From Culex pipiens pallens (Eukaryota > Arthropoda > Insecta > Diptera > Culicidae), in the NCBI RefSeq assembly GCF_016801865.2, contig NC_068938.1, positions 54,346,950 through 54,410,949 on the forward strand: 64,000 nucleotides of DNA, in the 5' to 3' direction. The notes below the pieces were generated by a model. It made no database searches. It worked only from the letters and a program-made list of their open reading frames with translations, and was not told the DNA's origin. How positions within the stretch are numbered: position 1 is the stretch's first letter; each line of letters starts with the position of its first letter. The position numbers and the translations under genes were made by a program. Positions 46,369-57,968 of this stretch are shown piece by piece.

Positions 46369-47682
46369 GTTAAAAGTTAAAAGTTAAAAGTTAAAAGTTA
46401 AAAGTTAAAAGTTAAAAGTTAAAAGTTAAAAGTTAAAAGTTAAAAGTTAAAAGTTAAAAGTTAAAAGTTAAAAGTTAAAAGTTAAAAGTTAAAAGTTAAA
46501 AGTTAAAAGTTAAAAGTTAAAAGTTAAAAGTTAAAAGTTAAAAGTTAAAAGTTAAAAGTTAAAAGTTAAAAGTTAAAAGTTAAAAGTTAAAAGTTAAAAG
46601 TTAAAAGTTAAAAGTTAAAAGTTAAAAGTTAAAAGTTAAAAGTTAAAAGTTAAAAGTTAAAAGTTAAAAGTTAAAAGTTAAAAGTTAAAAGTTTAAAGTT
46701 AAAAGTTAAAAGTTAAAAGTTAAAAGTTAAAAGTTAAAAGTTAAAAGTTAAAAGTTAAAAGTTAAAAGTTAAAAGTTAAAAGTTAAAAGTTAAAAGTTAA
46801 AAGTTAAAAGTTAAAAGTTAAAAGTTAAAATTTAAAAGTTAAAAGTTAAAAGTTAAAAGTTAAAAGTTAAAAGTTAAAAGTTAAAAGTTAAAAGTTAAAA
46901 GTTAAAAGTTAAAAGTTAAAAGTTAAAAGTTAAAAGTTAAAAGTTAAAAGTTAAAAGTTAAAAGTTAAAAGTTAAAAGTTAAAAGTTAAAAGTTAAAAGT
47001 TAAAAGTTAAAAGTTAAAAGTTAAAAGTTAAAAGTTAAAAGTTAAAAGTTAAAAGTTAAAAGTTAAAAGTTAAAAGTTAAAAGTTAAAAGTTAAAAGTTA
47101 AAAGTTAAAAGTTAAAAGTTAAAAGTTAAAAGTTAAAAGTTAAAAGTTAAAAGTTAAAAGTTAAAAGTTAAAAGTTAAAAGTTAAAAGTTAAAAGTTGAA
47201 AGTTGAAAGTTAAAAGTTAAAAGTTAAAAGTTAAAAGTTAAAAGTTAAAAGTTAAAAGTTAAAAGTTAAAAGTTAAAAGTTAAAAGTTAAAAGTTAAAAG
47301 TTAAAAGTTAAAAGTTAAAAGTTAAAAGTTAAAAATTAAAAGTTAAAAGTTAAAAGTTAAAAGTTAAAAGTTAAAAGTTAAAAGTTAAAAGTTAAAAGTT
47401 AAAAGTTAAAAGTTAAAAGTTAAAAGTTAAAAGTTAAAAGTTAAAAGTTAAAAGTTAAAAGTTAAAAGTTAAAAGTTAAAAGTTAAAAGTTAAAAGTTAA
47501 AAGTTAAAAGTTAAAAGTTAAAAGTTAAAAGTTAAAAGTTAAAAGTTAAAAGTTAAAAGTTAAAAGTTAAAAGTTAAAAGTTAAAAGTTAAAAGTTAAAA
47601 GTTAAAAGTTAAAAGTTAAAAGTTAAAAGTTAAAAGTTAAAAGTTAAAAGTTAAAAGTTGAAAGTTAAAAGTTAAAAGTTAA
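46364..47682. repeat. Heptamer satellite 2, unit GTTAAAA
   Basis: About 188 tandem copies of GTTAAAA. Rare variants include GTTTAAA near 46690, AAAATTTAAAAG near 46826, GTTGAAA near 47196 and 47203, AAAAATTAAAAG near 47330, and GTTGAAA near 47658. The plus strand has G but no C, the reverse of the neighbouring array. Confidence 0.97.
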
Positions 47683-47716
47683 TGTTGTTCAACATTCAAT
47701 GTTGAATTCAATTCAA

Positions 47717-48037
47717 ATGTTGAATGTTGAATATTGAATGTTGAATGTTGAATGTTGAATGTTGAATGTTGAATGTTGAATGTTGAATGTTGAATGTTGA
47801 ATGTTGAATGTTGAATGTTGAATGTTGAATGTTGAATGTTGAATGTTGAATGTTGAATGTTGAATGTTGAATGTTGAATGTTGAATGTTGAATGTTGAAT
47901 GTTGAATGATGAATGTTGAATGTTGAATGTTGAATGTTGAATCTTGAATGTTGAATGTTGAATGTTGAATGTTGAATGTTGAATGTTGAATCTTGAATGT
48001 TGAATGTTGAATGATGAATGTTGAATGATGAATGATG
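47717..48037. repeat. Heptamer satellite 3, unit TTGAATG
   Basis: About 46 copies of TTGAATG (equivalently GTTGAAT) with a few GATGAAT and CTTGAAT variants towards the right end. A 131-codon minus frame through it encodes FNIQHST repeats and is not a gene. The junction with satellite 2 (47683-47716) contains a 9-bp-arm palindrome at 47688-47706. Confidence 0.95.
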
Positions 48038-48219
48038 TAAGTTGTAAGTTTGCTTCATTTCATATTTATAGTCCTTAATTTTGATTCTAAAGCGGATTTC
48101 CAATATAATTTTGATATGTATAAATAAAAAATATTTATAACAAGAATTAATCAGAAATCAATTCGGTTTAAACAAGAACAAAAAAAAAATGTATGACAAA
48201 CATTTTGAATTTATTGTTA
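48038..48219. other. AT-rich spacer
   Basis: Nothing recognised apart from ATTTATAGTCCTTAATT near 48064, also present near 63290. Confidence 0.5.
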
Positions 48220-50167
48220 TTTTTGCCTTCCTCACTGAGGTAAGGCTATAATCCTGCTCTAAAAATGAACTTTTTATTAAAAGCTCGAAGACCCACCTTC
48301 ATATATACATATCGACTCAGAATCGAAAACTGAACAAATGTCTGTGTGTGTGTATGTGTGTGTGTGTGTATGTGTGTGTGTGTGTATGTATGTATGTGTT
48401 CAAAAATCTTGCCAAGTTTTCTCAGCACTGGCTGAACCGATTTTGATCGAACCAGTTGCATTCGACTTGGTTTAGGGTCCCATACATCGCTATTGAATTG
48501 TTTGAAGTTTCGATAAGTAGTTCAAAAGTTATGTATAAAAATGTGTTTTCAAATATATCCGGATCTCAATTATATGCAAGTAAAGCCGGATCTCACTTAA
48601 ATGCATGTAAACGATGTCCGGATCCATCATCCGACCCATCGTTGGTTAGGTAATCAAGAGACCTTTCCAACGAGTCCACAACATCGAAGATCTGGTAACC
48701 CTGTCTTGAGTTATGACCACTTAAGTGATATTTATGTACTTTTTTGAAGCCGGATCTCACTTAAATGCATGTAAACGATGTCCGGATCCATCATCCGACC
48801 CATCGTTGATTGGGTAATCAAGAGACCTTTCCAACGAGTCCACAACATTGAAGATGTGGCAACCCTGTCTCGAGTTATGACCACTTAAGTGATATTTATG
48901 TACTTTTTTGAAGCCGGATCTCACTTAAATGCATGTAAACGATGTCCGGATCCATCATCCGACCCATCATTGGTTGGATAATCGAGAGACCTTTCCATTG
49001 AGTCCACATAATTGAAGATCTGGCAACCCTGCCTCGAGTTATGACCACTTAAGTGATATTTATGCACTTTTTTGTAGGCGGATCTCACTTAAATGCATGT
49101 AAACGATGTCCAGATCCATCATCTGACCCATCGTTGGTTATGTAATCAAGAGACCTTTCCAACGAGTCCACAACATTGAAGCTGTGGCAACCCTGTCTCG
49201 AGTTATGACCACTTAAGTGATATTTATGTTCTTTTTTGAAGCCGGATCTCACTTAAATGCATGTAAACGATGTCCGGATCCATCATCCGACCCATCATTG
49301 GTTGGATAATCGAGAGACCTTTCCATTGAGTCCACATAATTGAAGATCTGGCAACCCTGTCTCGAGTTATGACCACTTAAGTGATATTTATTTACCTTTT
49401 TGAAGCCGGATCTCACTTAAATGTATGTAAACGATGTCCAGATCCATCATCCGACCCATCGTTGGTTAGGTAATCAAGAGACCTTTTCAGCGAGTCCACA
49501 ACATCGAAGATCTGGCAACCCTGTCTTGAGTTATGACCACTTAAGTGATATTTATGTACTTTTCTGAAGCCGGATCTCACTTAAATGCATGTAAACGATG
49601 TCCGGATTCATCATCCGACCCAGCGTTGGTTAGGTAATTGAAAGGCCTTTCCAATGAGTCCAAAACATTGAAGATCTGGCAACCCTGTCTCGAGTTATGA
49701 CCACTTAAGTGATATTTATGTACTTTTTTGAAGCCGGATCTCACTTAAATGTATATAAACGATGTCCGGATCCATCATCCGACCTATCTTTGTTTAGGTA
49801 ATCAAGAGACCTTTCCAACGAGTCCACAACATCGAAGATCTGGCAACCCTGTCTCGAGTTATGACCACTTAAGTGATATTTATGTACCTTTTTGAAGCCG
49901 GATCTCACTTAAATGCATGCAAACGATGTCCGGAACCATCATCCGACCCATCGTTGGTTAGGTAATCAAGAGGCCTTTCCAACGAGTCCATATAATTGAA
50001 AATCTGGCAACCCTGTCTCGAGTTATTACAACTTCAGTTATATCTGTGTACTTATTTTTCTGGACCTAAAAAAATAGCTGAAATATGTGTCCAAACCACT
50101 CATATTACCCATTGTTGGTAAAAAGTGAGGAAGGCATCAACTACATAGGTGGATTAAGTTAGTTTTT
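48220..50167 (-). mobile_element. 164-bp-unit element, copy C (9 units, inverted)
   Basis: Reverse orientation of copies A and B: begins TTTTGCCTTCCTCACTGAGG, then the TGTGTATG microsatellite (48340-48400), nine 164-bp units (landmark AACCCTG at 48697, then every 164 bp to 50009), and ends GGTGGATTAAGTTAGTTTTT. The units differ from those of A and B at many shared positions (AACGATGTCCGG, TAATCAAGAGACC), so it is a distinct subfamily, yet the unit length has not changed by a base. Confidence 0.75.
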
Positions 50168-51676
50168 ATTTTTAGTAAGCTTTAGGCACCCCTGCTCTAG
50201 GAGAACATCTCACCACGCACCTTCACGGTATCCCTTTTTGCTCCAGCCTCACAGTTCATCCATCCATCCGCCGAGACAATCCGCGGAGTGTGGGGTGGCC
50301 GGCTCGACCACAACTCTACACTCTACCGGCCCGTCTGCAGAGACCTCGTCACATCAACCACAGTCGAGAAGTCGAGAGCAAAGGAGAAATTCCAAAAATA
50401 GAAAAGAAGCTCAAAACTCGCACACAGCTGGAACTCACAGTATTCGGGAGGGGGACGTTCGGAGGTCGCCCCTACAAGAGTCCAACGAGTCACAGCTGTC
50501 CATGGGGTTTGGGTCTCGAAAACGCCACCGGCCATGTGAACCTGTGCGATTTGCTGAAATCTGGATTGAAGCTGGGAGTGCAATTACAGGTGGCACAATA
50601 GTATAGTAATAAGATATTTTATAATTTTTCTCTAATAGAGCAAATTTTTGCTAAGAAGCGGCGTGAATCACCGTGAATCAGTAGCTCTTCACGCAACTCC
50701 CAAAACGAGACTCAACTCCTCCAACAACAAAACACGGGTTGAACTCATCGTCAACAACAAAAACCTACAAAAAGAAACAAACCCAAAAAAGAAACACCGC
50801 AAACGGCACTTCGAAAGCGAACGAAAACGATTAGGAAATGAAATGTCAAATATGAATTCCTGTCAGAAAACTAGTTTTCGAAGTGCGGCATCGTCGTGCG
50901 GGGACCTCGTCGAAAACGGTGTTTCGATTTTCATGAATATGTCACTCCGTCACGGTGTCGCGCATCGTCCTCGTCGTCGTCATCCCGTACGGGGCCACGT
51001 GCCCCCACGGGAATCGAAGTTTGAGTTGGTTTGATGAAAAATCTCAATCACTAATTTTCTGGGGAGTGGGGGACCTATAGGACAAACGACTTCAATTCGG
51101 CCAAACGACGAACCTCATTTTTCAGTTCAAAACAATTTGAAATAATTTGCATTCATTTTAATTTCTAGAAATATATGGCCCTACCAAACCGTCCAACAAT
51201 AAAAGTAGAGGCATGCAAATATATCTAGGAAAAGCAGGCTCACACCGTACCAAATAACAGGTTTCTTTTCGGACCCCGTTCCGCCCCGTCAACGTTGTCG
51301 TATCACACCAAGTGCTCCGAGACGGTGGCGGCCTAGGACCCCTACCGATCCCTCCCGAGAGACCTCAGTGCCGACGACCTCCGTGCGCCTCCTGGATCCA
51401 TCTCGTTGAGTAGCAGCAGCAGCCGCCGTGCTACGGACAAGAGCCACAAGGGTCTTCTGGTCGTCGTCGACCAGAAACAAAAAATCAAAGTCGAGATAAG
51501 AAAGTAAAACATTTATTATCTGTCTGATTCACCTTCGCCGATAGATACACGAGGTAAACGTTTGTCCGAACACTTGGAAACATTTCTTTCGAGGTTGGAT
51601 CGGATGGTGGTGGTGGACCCTTTGGACTAGAGCAGGGCGGTTAGGCTGGTTCATACTAAGGTCGTGGTAACCTATA
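50168..51676. other. GC-richer unclassified sequence
   Basis: Apparently unique sequence. Frames: 50238-50606 and 50290-50601 (plus, overlapping in different phases), 50648-51034 (plus, Lys/Arg-rich then Pro/His/Arg-rich) and 51289-51480 (minus, with a run of Ala). I recognise none of them. If the window holds an exon, this block and 43561-45684 are the likeliest places. Confidence 0.4.
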
Positions 51677-51750
51677 GATGCCTCTGTGCTCTCTTATGCT
51701 AACTAAATAGGAAAATCAGCGAGCTTAGTACAAGAGAGCACAGAGGCATC
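51677..51750. repeat. 74-bp dispersed hairpin, copy 2
   Basis: Arms 51677-51695 (GATGCCTCTGTGCTCTCTT) and 51732-51750 are perfect 19-bp complements around a 36-nt middle that includes ATGCTAAC and GCTTAGTAC as in copy 1 (1739-1812). The middle is also partly self-complementary. Confidence 0.7.
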
Positions 51751-52740
51751 GGTATGGAAATTGTATGTTAAAAATTAAAAACCAAAAATGTATTGGTAAA
51801 TCTAAATATTCTTTTGAAGGATAGAAACTTTTTGAGGTTCCGGAATACAATAAAAATTAAAATAATTTCAACAAGCCCAAAACATTTAGATTTTTTTGAC
51901 AGTTGATTCGACTTCTAATTCCATAAATAAGTTTAAGTTGTTTTGCAAAAATATTTAGTTGCCCCTTGATTTTTCGGTCCGTTTTTGAAGAAGGGGGCAA
52001 CATAAATTTTGAAAAATATTCGCCACGGCCTAAGCCATTTTAACAAAAAATAATGTATTGAAGGACTCTCAAAAATCTGACCAATATTCATATTTTTCAT
52101 ACTATTTCAACTCCTTCTTTTTAAGATTTTTTTTCTTAATTCAAGATGACAATCTATCTTTATACAGGAGAAATGTAATTTTTAACACATTTTTTATGAA
52201 TCATTCAAAAATACAAAAAAAATAAAAAAAATAGGCAGCCAAAAAATAAAAAAAAATCATTAAAATTATGGAAAATTGGAAACAATTATTAACAAAAAAT
52301 AATGATTTTACCTCGAAGTTATGTCTAAAAATTCTGCTTTCATTGCATTTATGATTTTTTTTAATACATTTACATTTTTTTAATACATCTAATTTGAGAA
52401 ATGGAATTGAAATTTGATTTAAAACAAAAAAACAAAAATAACGCATGTGCCATTTATTTACATGATAAGTCAAATGCTTTCTTTCCATCCTAGCAAACAA
52501 CATTTGAATCGTTTAGTAATAAGTGACACTAAGAAACATTTTCTAAAAATCGAATCATCTTGTTTTAACAAAATGTTAAAAAATGTCATAAAAATACGCA
52601 TCATGCAAAAAAAACACTAATTGAAAGTTTTTTAAATGGTTTTAATTTATAGTTTTTTTTATTGTTTTCGATAGTTATAGCATTTTTTGCAAATACTAAA
52701 TATTTGCAGGAAACTTCATTTTTTCTGCAAAATATCTAAA
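51751..52740. other. AT-rich stretch, nothing recognised
   Basis: No feature that I can support. The 100-codon minus frame at 52201-52503 is Phe/Lys/Asn-rich, as expected of AT-rich noncoding DNA. Confidence 0.45.
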
Positions 52741-53158
52741 TTTGATGGTTTTGGAATATGGTCGTAAAACTATGTCATAGTTTTTTGTTTGATGTTCCGT
52801 AATTATTTATTGGAAAATTTATTTAAAAAAACTGCTCAAGAAACTAAGTCAAATGAGGTGCTTTATGTGTCAATGACTCATCAAATTTTGCAAAATTTTA
52901 CAAGAAACAACTTTGTGAAACATAAAACGCTAAACATTTTGAAAATTTTGTTTTAACTATTTTTTTAATATGTGGGATTTATTAGGAATTAAAATCATAT
53001 AACCGTATTTCAATTTCAACAAGAATAAATACAATTTTATGTGTTTTGCGTTCAAACATCACTAATGTGCTCTGATTTAGCTAATGAAATTGAAATTTTA
53101 CAAGGTTTGAGATTGTTTGGATTTTTATGAAAAAAGTCATAATTCTTTAACTTATTAT

Positions 53159-54592
53159 TAGGCTTAGTGAATTTTCACGCTTAAAAATTTCAAATTTCAC
53201 GGGAACCTTAATTTAAAACCATCAAATTTCACGGAAATTTCGCGGAACGTGAAAAACGGTAAAATTACTCTGAAAATTTTATGTTAAAATTACAAAAACT
53301 ACTTGTTATGCTTCATTTCATATTATTTTTAAATAAGCTAAACATATCTTCATTTCCTAAACAGTTTCCACGTGGTTTATGACTTTGATCTATAAATATT
53401 TTGAAAGGAATGTAGGACATGTGTGTTCTCATTAATTGAACTGTTTTTTTAAATATTCGACTTATATTGTTAAAAAGTTTTCGCTGAATTGGTTCTATTA
53501 TGGTTTTACATTGAATTCAATTTCAAATTACAGCAATATTTAACATCTTGTCAGCCAAAATTATTGAAATAACTTGAATTTTGTGTGACACTTTGCCAAG
53601 TAGATATTTTTAAGTTTTCATATCACTTTTCAAAAACTATAGTAAAAATCTAAATCCGAACAAAAAACAAAAAAAGTGTTTTTTTTTTTTAATTTTAACA
53701 GGAACTATTCACTCAAATAATCAAATATCGTGAAAATTAATATGGACTCAGAACAAACTGTATTGTATTCAAAATTTGATTTTGAAATTAAATAATAATA
53801 TTAATTAAATCTTGAGTAAACCAAATTTGAGTCTTGAAATGTCTTTAAAAAATTTACCTATAAAATTAAAAAAAGTTGTTATTACCACGAATGGAAATAT
53901 TACTGAATTTATCCAACTTCCGAAAAAATGCTGTTAATGATACTTTAAATAGCAACTTATTTTCTGAAGATTTTTCTCTAGCCCAATGGAATTCAATTTT
54001 CATTCTATATTTTGACTCAATATATCAGTATTGACAGGGAAGAGAATGTTACTACTGAATGTTACTTTTACATTATTGTTTGCATTTAACTGATTTCTAA
54101 AAATAAATCAGTTCATTAAAAAAAATCTGTGCAATCCTTAAACAAATATTACAATTAGCTTGTTCGTTTTAACATGTTTGGGATGAAAATGCTAAAATTT
54201 GTAAAAATTAAAACAGTTTCGTAAGAGAATGACTGCAATCAAATGATTGATATCATCTATCATGCTTGAGATAAGTTGATGATTCCGAAAATATGTTTTC
54301 ACTGATTTTTGTGAACTTCATACAACTATTCAGCAGCATTCACTTCTCAGTGAATTTGTTTTTTTTTTGTTAATGTATATGTTGCTGCAGCTCTTCAAAT
54401 GTTTCTTATCACGCTTTTCAATTTAAGACTAATAATATTTATTTAATATGCCTTTATAGTACAATATTTATTATGTTGTTATTTCAAAGAAATGATTTTG
54501 AAGATTGATCAATTTCACGGGATTTCACGGAAATCTTCAAAATTTCACGAAATTCACGCTGTCCGCGAAATCGTGAAAATTCACTAACCCTA
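53159..54592. mobile_element. Nonautonomous hAT element, perfect 8-bp TSD
   Basis: Starts TAGGCTTAGTGAATTTTCACG and ends with the inverted CGTGAAAATTCACTAACCCTA. CTTATTAT flanks both sides (53151-53158, 54593-54600). TTTCACGG motifs are reiterated inside both ends. The TAGGG-type start and 8-bp duplication fit hAT. The 1,434-bp interior has no frame of note. The right arm of the surrounding inverted duplication reads across this point, confirming the insertion. Confidence 0.82.
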
Positions 54593-55391
54593 CTTATTAT
54601 TAAATAGGTGCATGGGTACAAAACAAGTTTTATATTCGAAATTGAACTACAAATTACTGATGCAAGCTTCAGGAGAAAAACTCTCCATGAGTATGGAATG
54701 ATTTTTTTTTCTGTTTTTGCATATTTATAAAACTCATCTTTTTGAAAACGTCTTTTTAAACACTTTAAGTTTTGTTAAAATAGTTTGGAGTGGATGTTCT
54801 GGTTTTCTTTTTATTTTTTGTCAAAATATTTAATATTTGTTTAAACGTAAAAAGGCTTGTAACGGTGTTTTGGACATTCCGATTCAAAAACATACGAATG
54901 AATTTGGTACTTTGAAATGCATTTTCAACAGTAAAACATTTGGTCAAACTATGTCTTTATTTTATTATCATTAAAAATATGACTTATGAAGCTGGCAACA
55001 GTAACTTGCAGTGCAATTTCGATAATAAAACATATTTTGAATCCATGCACTTGTTTAACGTTTTGTTAAAGAATTATGATATTTTTTCATTAAAAATTCA
55101 AAAATTCCCTGAACAATCTCAAATTTGCTAAATATCAATTACTTCAGCTAAATCAGAGCACACTGGAGATATTTGTACACAAAAAATATGTAGAATTGTA
55201 GTTATTCTTGTTGAAATTATGTGTAAATATGGTTTTATGATATGAATTCTCAATAAATCCCACCCATTAAAAAATAGTTAAAACTAAATTTTCAAAATGT
55301 TTAGCGATTTGAAACGTTCTACAAAGTTGTTTCTTGTCTAATTGTAGACATTTTGATAAGTAAATGACACATAAACACATCATTTGACATA

Positions 55392-56324
55392 CCGTAAAAC
55401 GGGGTGACTTTGATAGCCGGGGTGACTTTGATAGGTTTGCGATTTTTCCGCAAAATGAAGAGTACAATTAAAATACGTAAGGAATGGTTTAGAAACATAC
55501 TGACCGTGGTAGAGAAGTGTTCAAAGTACCTCAAGAAGAACTTTTCATAAAATTTTGAAAAGTTTAAAAAGTTAGTTAACTTTAGTTAAGAAAATGTTGA
55601 TGAAAGTCATTATTTTAAACTTCTCAAAGTGTCATGATTTTCTCAATGAACATGATTTTGAATCGGAAAACGGAATGCATTTTCGGATTCTTTGGACAAT
55701 TTTCCACTAGAAGAAGGTTAAATAAGTTTGAAAATAATAAATAATATGTATTTTTGAAACACAATTAAAAAATATCTCCAAATTTATAGGCAATTTCAGT
55801 TGAACAAATTTCATGTAAAATGTTAAAACTTGTGATTCGTGCTTCGAATTCAATATAAAATGCAATATAAATCGATAATTTTATAAGCAAAACTAGTTTT
55901 AACAAATTTCAGGCAAAATTCCGACTTTTTTTCAATTTTACCTTAATTTTACATGTATTTTGTTAAAAAGCTCATAAACTTAGTTAACTAAATGTAAACA
56001 TTGATTTTTTTTTCTTAAAAACTATATCAGCTACTTTAGTGATGGTACATTAAACGTACAAATAAAGTTTGAACATCTTAAATATGATTTTAACAAGAAA
56101 AACTATGACTATCAAAGTCACCCCGGAGTTTAAACTAAGAATTTTAAACGTAACTATTTTTCTAAACACTATTGAAAATACTTTTTTTCCAAAATAGTGC
56201 ATGGACTTTGTGTGGCCTACCCCAGTACATGTTTTAAAAAAAAATAATCATGAGAAAAACCTTACCTGTTGGAAAATATTCTAAAAACAAATTGAAATCC
56301 TATCAAAGTCACCCCGGTTTACGG
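55392..56324. mobile_element. TA-flanked element, CCGTAAACCGGGGTGACTTTG ends
   Basis: Left CCGTAAAACGGGGTGACTTT and right (inverted) AAAGTCACCCCGGTTTACGG, with TA on both sides (55390-55391, 56325-56326). CCGGGGTGACTTTGATAG is repeated at the left end and occurs again inverted at about 56107-56124, in the manner of multiple transposase-binding sites. The 933-bp interior is noncoding. The left arm of the enclosing inverted duplication (around 52845-52855) shows the site without it. Confidence 0.82.
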
Positions 56325-56390
56325 TAATTCTTGAGCAGTTAATACAAATATTCCAATAAATAATTGAATAATTTCAAACAAAAAACTTTA

Positions 56391-57011
56391 ACAATCGATA
56401 TCTCAGAAATTTCTCGATGTAACGTTTCGCTTTAAGAAGAATTGGAAAGCTGAGAAAATTTCCAATAAGACACATTCGAAAGTAGAGATAATTATTTTTT
56501 CCTGGACAGTTTGTTCTAGAAAACACGTGATAAGATATCGTTGTTGGACACGATTACTGTGAGATGATTATACCAATAGTTTTGTCTTTCATTTTCAGGT
56601 ATTTGATGACCAGAAGTTTACATTATTATTTTTAGAGTCGGGGCTGTTACGAAATTGAAAAAATGACGAAAAATTTAAAGATAACAAATTTTATGAAATT
56701 TTCGTTACACAATGATTGTTTTTTGTGCTAAGCATCGTAGCAAAGATTGAATAAGTTTATAAAATAAAATTGAAAGAAAATTTTTAAATCTTAACGAACT
56801 AAGAGCCAGGCCGTATATAATCCAAAAAAACCTTTTTTGACGGAGATCATGAGGGGAGGAGAAAGAGTGGGGCAGAAAATAAAATTAAAAAATTGAAGTT
56901 ATTTGCCATAGTTTCAAAATTACATTATAAAATCGTTGTAAAATGCATTATACACCAGCACAGTTTCTTCATCAGTTTTAAAATAAACTAAGAACTGACA
57001 AAATTTACTCT
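56391..57011. other. AT-rich stretch, nothing recognised
   Basis: No feature that I can support. Confidence 0.5.
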
Positions 57012-57968
57012 TTTGCCTTCCTCACTGAGGTAAGGCTATAATCCTGCTCTAAAAATGAACTTTGTAAAAAAAACGTCGTAGACCCACTTTCATGTATACA
57101 TATCGACTCAGAATCGAAAACTGAACAAATGTCTGTGTGTATGTGTGTGTGTATGTGTGTGTGTATGTGTGTGTGTATGTGTGTGTGTATGTGTGTGTAT
57201 GTGTGTGTGTATGTATGTATGTGACCAACAAACTAGCTCATGTTTCTCGGCACTGGCTGAACCGATTTGACCCGAACCTGTTGCATTCGACATGGTTTAG
57301 GGTCCCATAGATCGAGTTTTATACAGATTGAAGTTTCGATAAGTAGTTCAAAAGTTATGTATAAAAATGTGTTTTCACATATATCCGGATTTCACTTAAA
57401 TGTATGTAAACTATGTTCGGGTCCATCATCCGACCCATCGTTGGTACGGTTATCAAAAGACCTTTCCAACGAGTCCAACACATTGAAGATCTGGCAACCC
57501 TGTCTCGAGATATGGCCCGTTAGGTGCTATTGGTGTACTTTTTGGAAGCCGGATCTCACTTAAATGTATGTAAACTATGTCCGGATCCACCATCCGACCC
57601 ATCGTTGGTTAGGTTATTGAAAGACCTTTCCAACAAGTCCAAAACATTGAAGATCTGGCAACCCTGTCTCGAGATATGGCCCCTTAAGTGATATTGATGT
57701 ACTTTTTGGAAGCCGGAACTCACTTAAATGTATGTAAACTATGTCCGGATCCACCATCCGACCCATCGTTGGTTAGGTTATCGAGAGATCTTTCCAACGA
57801 GTCCAAAACATTGAAGATCTGGAAACCCTGTCTCGAGATTTGGCCTCTTAAGTGATATTGGTGAACTTTTTTATGCCAGATCTAAAAAATAGATGAAATT
57901 TGTGTACAGTTATTGTTGGTAATGAGTGAGGAAGGCTCCAACCACATAGGTGGATTAAGTTAGTTTTT
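57012..57968 (-). mobile_element. 164-bp-unit element, copy D (3 units, inverted)
   Basis: Begins TTTTGCCTTCCTCACTGAGG, carries a TGTGTATG microsatellite (57131-57224) and three 164-bp units (landmark at 57496, 57660 and 57824), and ends GGTGGATTAAGTTAGTTTTT. Its units are closest in wording to those of copies A and B. It is the shortest of the four arrays. Confidence 0.75.

Larger units (their letters stand above)
52741..56390. repeat. Old inverted duplication with nested transposons
   Basis: Left arm (52741-53150 plus 54601 to about 54730) and right arm (about 54950-55389 plus 56327-56390) are diverged inverted copies. Matching pairs include CGCTAAACATTTTGAAAATT with its complement near 55291-55311, GTGCTCTGATTTAGCT with its complement near 55151-55166, and AAGTCATAATTCTTTAAC with its complement near 55072-55086. 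Each arm has been broken by a younger insertion (53159-54592 and 55392-56324), and the other arm shows the uninterrupted sequence. Probably the remains of a large foldback transposon. Outer ends are blurred by divergence. Confidence 0.75.

Noticed and set aside
45685..47682. Telomeric repeat interpretation of the heptamer arrays
   Set aside because: The units (AAAAACT, GTTAAAA) do not resemble TTAGG or TTTAGGG beyond length, and true flies and mosquitoes lack short telomerase repeats. The arrays are internal, with unique DNA and transposons on both sides.
45685..48037. CRISPR array
   Set aside because: The tandem units adjoin without spacers, and the genome is clearly eukaryotic.
47708..48103. 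131-codon minus frame encoding FNIQHST repeats
   Set aside because: Translation of the TTGAATG heptamer array; every three units make seven codons without a stop.
51289..51480. Minus-strand frame with an Ala run as a possible exon
   Set aside because: 63 codons, no recognisable domain, GCT/CTG-type triplet repeat explains the Ala run, and no clear splice borders; kept only as unclassified GC-richer sequence.
53150..54602. 10-11-bp target duplication suggesting a Mutator-like element
   Set aside because: Starting the element at TAGGCTTAG and ending at CTAACCCTA gives symmetrical termini and an exact 8-bp duplication (CTTATTAT), which fits hAT better; the extra matching bases are part of the element ends.
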